64,000 bases of DNA from Herbiconiux sp. VKM Ac-1786 (lineage in GTDB: Bacteria; Actinomycetota; Actinomycetes; Actinomycetales; Microbacteriaceae), in the NCBI RefSeq assembly GCF_015350805.1, contig NZ_JADKSG010000001.1, positions 1 to 64,000 of the forward strand. Direction: 5' to 3'. Positions 60,238 through 64,000 of this stretch are shown here, one piece after another; the stretch's first letter is position 1; each line of letters opens with the position of its first letter. The notes beneath the pieces are model-generated. The model was not told the origin of the DNA. It worked only from the letters and a program-made list of their open reading frames with translations, and did not search any database. The position numbers and the translations under genes are program-made.

Positions 60238-60586
60238 GCCCTGCGCGGCGCCTCGCGCGTTGCGGGCGGCGCTTCGCGCGCCGCGGGTGCTTCGGCACCG
60301 CACCTGGCCTCCGGGCACTGAAGGGCCCCGCTCCGGCGGGGCCCTTCGCCGTTCCCGGGCGGGCACCGTCGCGGCACGCGCGTCACCGGCGCGCGTTCGG
60401 GTGCGGAATGACGGGCGCGTGTCAGCGGCCGCGGGGCTAGAGGTGGCGCGGGGTTCGAGGGTGGCGCGGGGGCTAGAGGGTGCCGCGGGGGCTAGGCGGG
60501 CTAGAGGGTGCCGCAGGGGCTAGAGCGTGCCCCGCGGGTCAGAGGGTGGCGCGGGGTGGCGCGGCGTTCGAGGGTGTGCCGCGGGG
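60238..60586. other. intergenic region between rpsT and holA
   Basis: This 349-base gap has no gene. It contains three successive hairpins downstream of rpsT (60266-60284, 60286-60299, 60321-60346) and then a tandem array of 19-bp repeats leading into the holA stop codon (60427-60604). Confidence 0.8.
60266..60346. terminator. hairpin cluster / bidirectional terminator between rpsT and holA
   Basis: GCGGCGC/GCGCCGC with a five-base loop (60266-60284) and GGTGC-TTCG-GCACC (60286-60299) are followed by a perfect 11-bp stem AAGGGCCCCGC/GCGGGGCCCTT with a TCCG loop (60321-60346). The last is the strongest terminator candidate between the two convergent genes; its T-runs are short. Confidence 0.8.
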
Positions 60587-60604
60587 CTAGAGGGTGCCGC
60601 GGGA
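60427..60604 (-). repeat. 19-bp tandem repeat array overlapping the holA stop
   Basis: About eight imperfect copies plus a partial one of TGCCGCGGGGGCTAGAGGG (plus strand) lie head to tail, with variants 17-28 bp long. The last copies include the holA stop codon (CTAG) and the final codons for SRGTL. Each copy carries a TAG. The array begins right after the holA reading frame and appears to be duplication of the gene's own 3' end. Confidence 0.85.
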
Positions 60605-61630
60605 GGAGACGACGCCGATCATGTGCTCGAGGGCGAAGACCGGGTCGCGGCCGGCGCCCTTGATCGACTCGTCGGTCTCGGCCAGCACCTGGATGCTGCG
60701 GCCGAGGCCCTCGCCCGTCCAGCCCGAGACGTCGCGGCGGGCGCGGTCGATCTGCCACGGCGCCATGCCGAGCTGCCCCGCGAGCTGGCCCGAGCCGCCG
60801 CGGGTGCCGAGCACCTTCGCCATGGTGCGGAGCTTCATCGCGAACGCCGCCACGATCGGAACCGGATCGGCCCCCGACGCCAGCGCGTGCCGCAGCAGCG
60901 CCAGCGCGTCCCCGTACGCCCCGCCAATGGCCGAGTCGGCCACCGCGAAGGCGTTCGTCTCGACCCGCCCCGCGTAGTAGCGCTCGACGGTGACCTCGGT
61001 GATCTCCTCGGCGGAGTCGGACGCGAGCTGAGCGCATGCCGCGGACAGCTCGGCGAGGTCGTCGCTGAACGCCGACACCAGCGCCCGGATCGCCCCCGGC
61101 GACACGCGCTTGCCGAGCGCCCGGAACTCGGCCGACGCGAACTCGTACCGGTCGGAGTCGCGCTTGATCTCGGCGCAGACGATCTCGATCGCCACTCCCG
61201 ACGCGGCCCGCACCGCTTCGAGCATCTTCTTGCCACGCACGCCGCCGCCGTGCCGCAGAACGAGGTAGACGTCGTCGGCCGGATACGCGAGGTAGGAGAT
61301 GACGTCCTCGATCAGCGCATCGGTGCACTTCTCGACCCCGGCCACGCGGATCAGCCGCGGCTCCCCGAACAGCGACGGGCTGGCGAGCGACAGCAGCTCC
61401 CCCGGCCCGTAGGACGAGGCCTCGATGTCGGTGATCTCGAGGCTCGGGTCTTCGGCCTTGACCAGGTCGCGCAGCTGCCGGATGGCCCGCTCGGCGAGGA
61501 ACGTCTCGGTGCCCGACACGAGCACCACGGGCGCGGGGCGCACCTGGTTCCACTCGAGCTGTGGAATGGCGACCTTGGCGCTCGGCTTCGCCGCCTTCGA
61601 CGGCGACCTGCTCCCGCGTGCGACGGCCAT
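60587..61630 (-). CDS. holA: DNA polymerase III delta subunit
   Basis: Clamp-loader wrench subunit that opens the sliding clamp. The ATG at 61630 (AAGGGG five bases upstream) gives 347 residues. Key parts are APVVLVSGTETFLAERAIRQL, DIEASSYGPGELLSLASPSLFGEPRLIRVAGVEKC, DDVYLVLRHGG and the C-terminal RHALASGADPVPIVAAFAMKLRTMAKVLGTRGG helical bundle. The N-terminal 25 residues are basic/Ser-rich. It follows comEC in the order comEC-holA, divergent in pattern from rpsT, as in mycobacteria. Confidence 0.93.
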   Translation of the reverse strand: MAVARGSRSPSKAAKPSAKVAIPQLEWNQVRPAPVVLVSGTETFLAERAIRQLRDLVKAEDPSLEITDIEASSYGPGELLSLASPSLFGEPRLIRVAGVEKCTDALIEDVISYLAYPADDVYLVLRHGGGVRGKKMLEAVRAASGVAIEIVCAEIKRDSDRYEFASAEFRALGKRVSPGAIRALVSAFSDDLAELSAACAQLASDSAEEITEVTVERYYAGRVETNAFAVADSAIGGAYGDALALLRHALASGADPVPIVAAFAMKLRTMAKVLGTRGGSGQLAGQLGMAPWQIDRARRDVSGWTGEGLGRSIQVLAETDESIKGAGRDPVFALEHMIGVVSSRGTL

Positions 61631-61715
61631 GACCACCCCTTCTCGAACTCCCCCGCCAGCCTACCGGCCCCCACCGACGCCCTGCCCCGGCGCCGCGACA
61701 CCCCGGCTCGGCAGG

Positions 61716-64000
61716 TCAGGGCGGGGCGGGATGCTCGGTCCAGATGCGGAGGGACGCGGGGGTGCCGGAGATCAGGGTGAGGCCGCCGAGGTCGGTGCGG
61801 AGGGGGCGGGTGCCCGTGCGGCCGAGGAGGCCGAGGAGCCGGTCGGTGGGGTGGCCGTAGGTGTTGTCGGCTCCGACCGAGATGACGCCGAGGGTCGCGT
61901 CGGCCTCGGCGTAGAGCTCCGGGCTCTGGTCGGCGCTGCCGTGGTGGGCGACCTTGACGACGTCGAGCGGGCCGAGGGCGGCGCCGGCGTCGACCCCGCG
62001 CTGGGCGGACTCTCCGAGGTCGCCGAGGAAGAGCATCCGGAGCGTGCCCGTGACGAGGAGGGTGACGCTGGCGTCGTTGCCGCGGAGGGGCGTGCCGGGG
62101 CGCGGCCAGAGCACCTCCCAGCGGTCGTCGCCCAGGGCGCCCGTGAGGCCGCGGCGGGCCGGGACGACGTCGGCTCCGGCGTCGTGGAGGCGGGCGAGCA
62201 TCCGCTCGTCGTGGGGGCCGTCGGGCGGGCCGACGAGGGCGCGGTCGACGCGGCCGAGGACGGCGTCGAGGCCGCCGACGTGATCGAGGTCGTAATGCGT
62301 CAGCACGAGCAGGTCGAGGCGGTGGATGCCGAGGCGGTCGAGGCAGGCGGTGAGCGGCTCGGGGTCGGGGCCGACGTCGACGAGCGCCGTCTGGCCGCGG
62401 CTGCGGACGAGCACGGCGTCGCCCTGGCCGATGTCGCAGGCGGCGAGGTGCCAGTCGGGCGGCATCGAGGTGAGGCGCGCGAGCTGTCCGCCGGCGAGTG
62501 ACCCGGTGGCCACCACGAGGCCCAGCGTGACGACGAGGCCCGCCGACCGCGCCAGGCGGGGCCGCCGGGGTGCCACCAGGGCGGCCGTGCCGATGAGCAG
62601 CACGGCGAGCACCGCCCCGGCGGCGGCCAGGGCGCCGTCGGGCACGGGGACGGCGGCGAACGGGGCGCGGGCGAAGAAGCGGGCGACGGCGGCGATCCAG
62701 GCGGAGGGCAGCCACGGCAGCCAGGCCAGCACCGCCGCGAGGCCCGGGGCGACCACCGCGACGAGGCAGACCACCAGGCCGAGCACGCTGACCAGGGCGG
62801 CGGCCGGCTCGGCCAGCAGATTGGCCGGCAGCGTGTACGGGGTCAGCTGCGGGGCGAGCAGGAAGAGCACCGGCTGACAGGCGAGCTGCGCTGCAGCCGG
62901 CACGGCCAGGGCGAGGGCCAGCGGCCGGGGCATCACGCGAGTGGCGAGGGCCGCCAGCGGGCGGGTCAGCACGAGGAGACCGCCCGTGGCGAGCACGGAG
63001 AGGGCGAAGCCGGCGCTGCGCCCGAGGGAGGGGTCGAGGGCGAGCAGCACGACCACCGAGAGCGCGAGCGGCGGGATGCCCGCCGCCGGACGCCCCGCCG
63101 CCAGTGCGGCGAGCACGATCACGGCCATCGTGGCGGCGCGCAGCACGCTCGGCTCGGGCGTCACGAGCACGACGAAGAGCGCGAGCACGCCGATCGACAC
63201 GGCGATGCGGAGTCGCCGACCGAGCCCGGCGGCTCCCCCGACGAGCATCACGGCGGTGACGACGATGGCGCAGTTCGCGCCCGACACGGCGGTGAGGTGG
63301 GTCAGACCCGAGACCGTCATGTCGTCGACGAGGTCGTCGGTGACGCGGCTGTCGTCGCCGATCGCCAGCCCGGTGAGCAGCTGGGCGCCGTCGCCGGGCA
63401 GCGCGGCCGTGGCGCTGCGGAACGCGGTGCGCACCGTGGCCGCCCAGGCGAGCGTCGGCGGCGGGGGCTCGAGCACCTCGGGCGGCGCGCGGCCGAACAC
63501 GAGGTAGTCGTGCGACTCACCCCTCGGCTGGGGTGCGAGCGAGCCCTCGACGCGGATGCTCGTGCCGATCGTCAGCTCGGCGGCATCGTCGACCGTGGCG
63601 AACACGAGCGCGGGAGCCCGGGCGGCGGTGCTCCGCCCTCCCGCACTGAACCCCCGCAGCTCGGCGTCGAACCGCATCCGCTCGCCGTCCGCTCCGTCTC
63701 CGTCGCCGGTGCCGAAGAAGCCCGACTGCGCCACCCGCGGCGCGCCGGTCACGATCAGCACGGCACTCCCCTGCCGCGGATGCCCGGCATCCAGCTCCCC
63801 GGGCCGCCGCAGCCCATCCCCGGCGGCCACCGCCGTCGCCACGAGCGCCACCGCAGCGACCGCGAGCGCGGCCACCGGAACCACAACGCGAAGCCCGCGA
63901 CGTCCTGCCCGGGACGGGTGGTGTGGGTGCCGGCTGCTTCTCATCACGAGGGCAAGGGTGGAACCGGCGGCGACAAGCCACGCCACCGCGGCCGCCACGG
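61716..64000 (-). CDS. comEC: ComEC/Rec2 DNA-uptake channel protein (5' end outside window)
   Basis: At least 761 residues; the frame is open to the right edge, so the N-terminus may lie outside. N-terminal soluble domain (about 60-150), Competence membrane domain with many helices (DDMTVSGLTHLTAVSGANCAIV and following), then a metallo-beta-lactamase-fold domain with THYDLDHVGG and HHGSADQS. It would move single-stranded DNA inward and may carry a nuclease activity. Gene order comEC-holA-rpsT is conserved in actinobacteria. Whether this organism is competent is unknown. Confidence 0.9.
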   Translation of the reverse strand, partial: VAAAVAWLVAAGSTLALVMRSSRHPHHPSRAGRRGLRVVVPVAALAVAAVALVATAVAAGDGLRRPGELDAGHPRQGSAVLIVTGAPRVAQSGFFGTGDGDGADGERMRFDAELRGFSAGGRSTAARAPALVFATVDDAAELTIGTSIRVEGSLAPQPRGESHDYLVFGRAPPEVLEPPPPTLAWAATVRTAFRSATAALPGDGAQLLTGLAIGDDSRVTDDLVDDMTVSGLTHLTAVSGANCAIVVTAVMLVGGAAGLGRRLRIAVSIGVLALFVVLVTPEPSVLRAATMAVIVLAALAAGRPAAGIPPLALSVVVLLALDPSLGRSAGFALSVLATGGLLVLTRPLAALATRVMPRPLALALAVPAAAQLACQPVLFLLAPQLTPYTLPANLLAEPAAALVSVLGLVVCLVAVVAPGLAAVLAWLPWLPSAWIAAVARFFARAPFAAVPVPDGALAAAGAVLAVLLIGTAALVAPRRPRLARSAGLVVTLGLVVATGSLAGGQLARLTSMPPDWHLAACDIGQGDAVLVRSRGQTALVDVGPDPEPLTACLDRLGIHRLDLLVLTHYDLDHVGGLDAVLGRVDRALVGPPDGPHDERMLARLHDAGADVVPARRGLTGALGDDRWEVLWPRPGTPLRGNDASVTLLVTGTLRMLFLGDLGESAQRGVDAGAALGPLDVVKVAHHGSADQSPELYAEADATLGVISVGADNTYGHPTDRLLGLLGRTGTRPLRTDLGGLTLISGTPASLRIWTEHPAPP

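Noticed and set aside
60427-60604. CRISPR array
   Set aside because: Repeats are contiguous, imperfect and 19 bp, with no spacers and no cas genes nearby.

Overview
The window is about 64 kb of high-GC DNA from an actinobacterium, most likely a member of the Microbacteriaceae. That placement is inferred from GC content, the gene families present (bifunctional PriA/HisA, ClgR-type regulator, DUF3046, DUF1844, CNNM/CorC, CIRCE-controlled hrcA-dnaJ) and the gene order, not from a database search. Gene order closely follows chromosomal blocks known from Mycobacterium and other actinobacteria: infC-rpmI-rplT-rRNA methylase-pheST-argCJBDFH-mpg-tyrS, lexA...hflX-dapF-miaAB-recX-recA, and clgR-cinA-pgsA-ftsK-rnj-dapA-era...lepA-rpsT-holA-comEC. 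Nearly all genes are on the minus strand.

Layout by position. 1-580: 5' end of a 16S rRNA gene (minus) with its leader and promoters. 581-9574: tyrS, mpg, a 54-residue membrane protein and an arginine operon (argC-J-B-D-F-H when read in the direction of transcription) tied together by stop/start overlaps; argR and argG are missing from it. 9636-13216: pheS-pheT. 13277-16630: a gluABCD-type glutamate ABC importer with a strong hairpin between gluB and gluC. 16703-19447: rRNA methylase, rplT, rpmI, infC (apparent ATC start), divergent DUF1844 gene. 19454-23546: sseB, priA, hisH, hisB, hisC. 23635-24885: a LysM membrane protein divergent from lexA, the arrangement of SOS cell-division inhibitors. 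24964-28217: metF-metE. 28460-37675: hflX, a methyltransferase, dapF, miaA, miaB, recX, recA, DUF3046 and clgR. 37848-47045: cinA, pgsA, ftsK, rnj, dapA, era and a CNNM protein. 47045-56525: ybeY, phoH, HIT, rsmE, dnaJ, hrcA, DUF4870, hemW, DUF1990, lepA. 56636-64000: an epimerase-like protein, a ketopantoate-reductase-like protein with an aminotransferase, rpsT, holA and comEC (cut by the window end).

The genes are mostly housekeeping: translation and ribosome maturation, arginine, histidine, methionine and lysine/peptidoglycan-precursor synthesis, and a DNA-damage axis (lexA, LysM division inhibitor, recA, recX) linked by a shared 16-bp operator-like motif.

The window shows no CRISPR array, transposase, prophage or tRNA gene, and I do not see a wholly new multi-gene system. 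The most unusual signals are regulatory or structural: the ATC start and structured leader of infC, an sseB gene with no ATG/GTG/TTG start covering its full reading frame, a terminal hairpin in the lysM leader that is fully paired only in the lysM transcript, a tandem array of stop-codon-containing repeats after holA, and a seven-copy 15-residue repeat extension on RecX.
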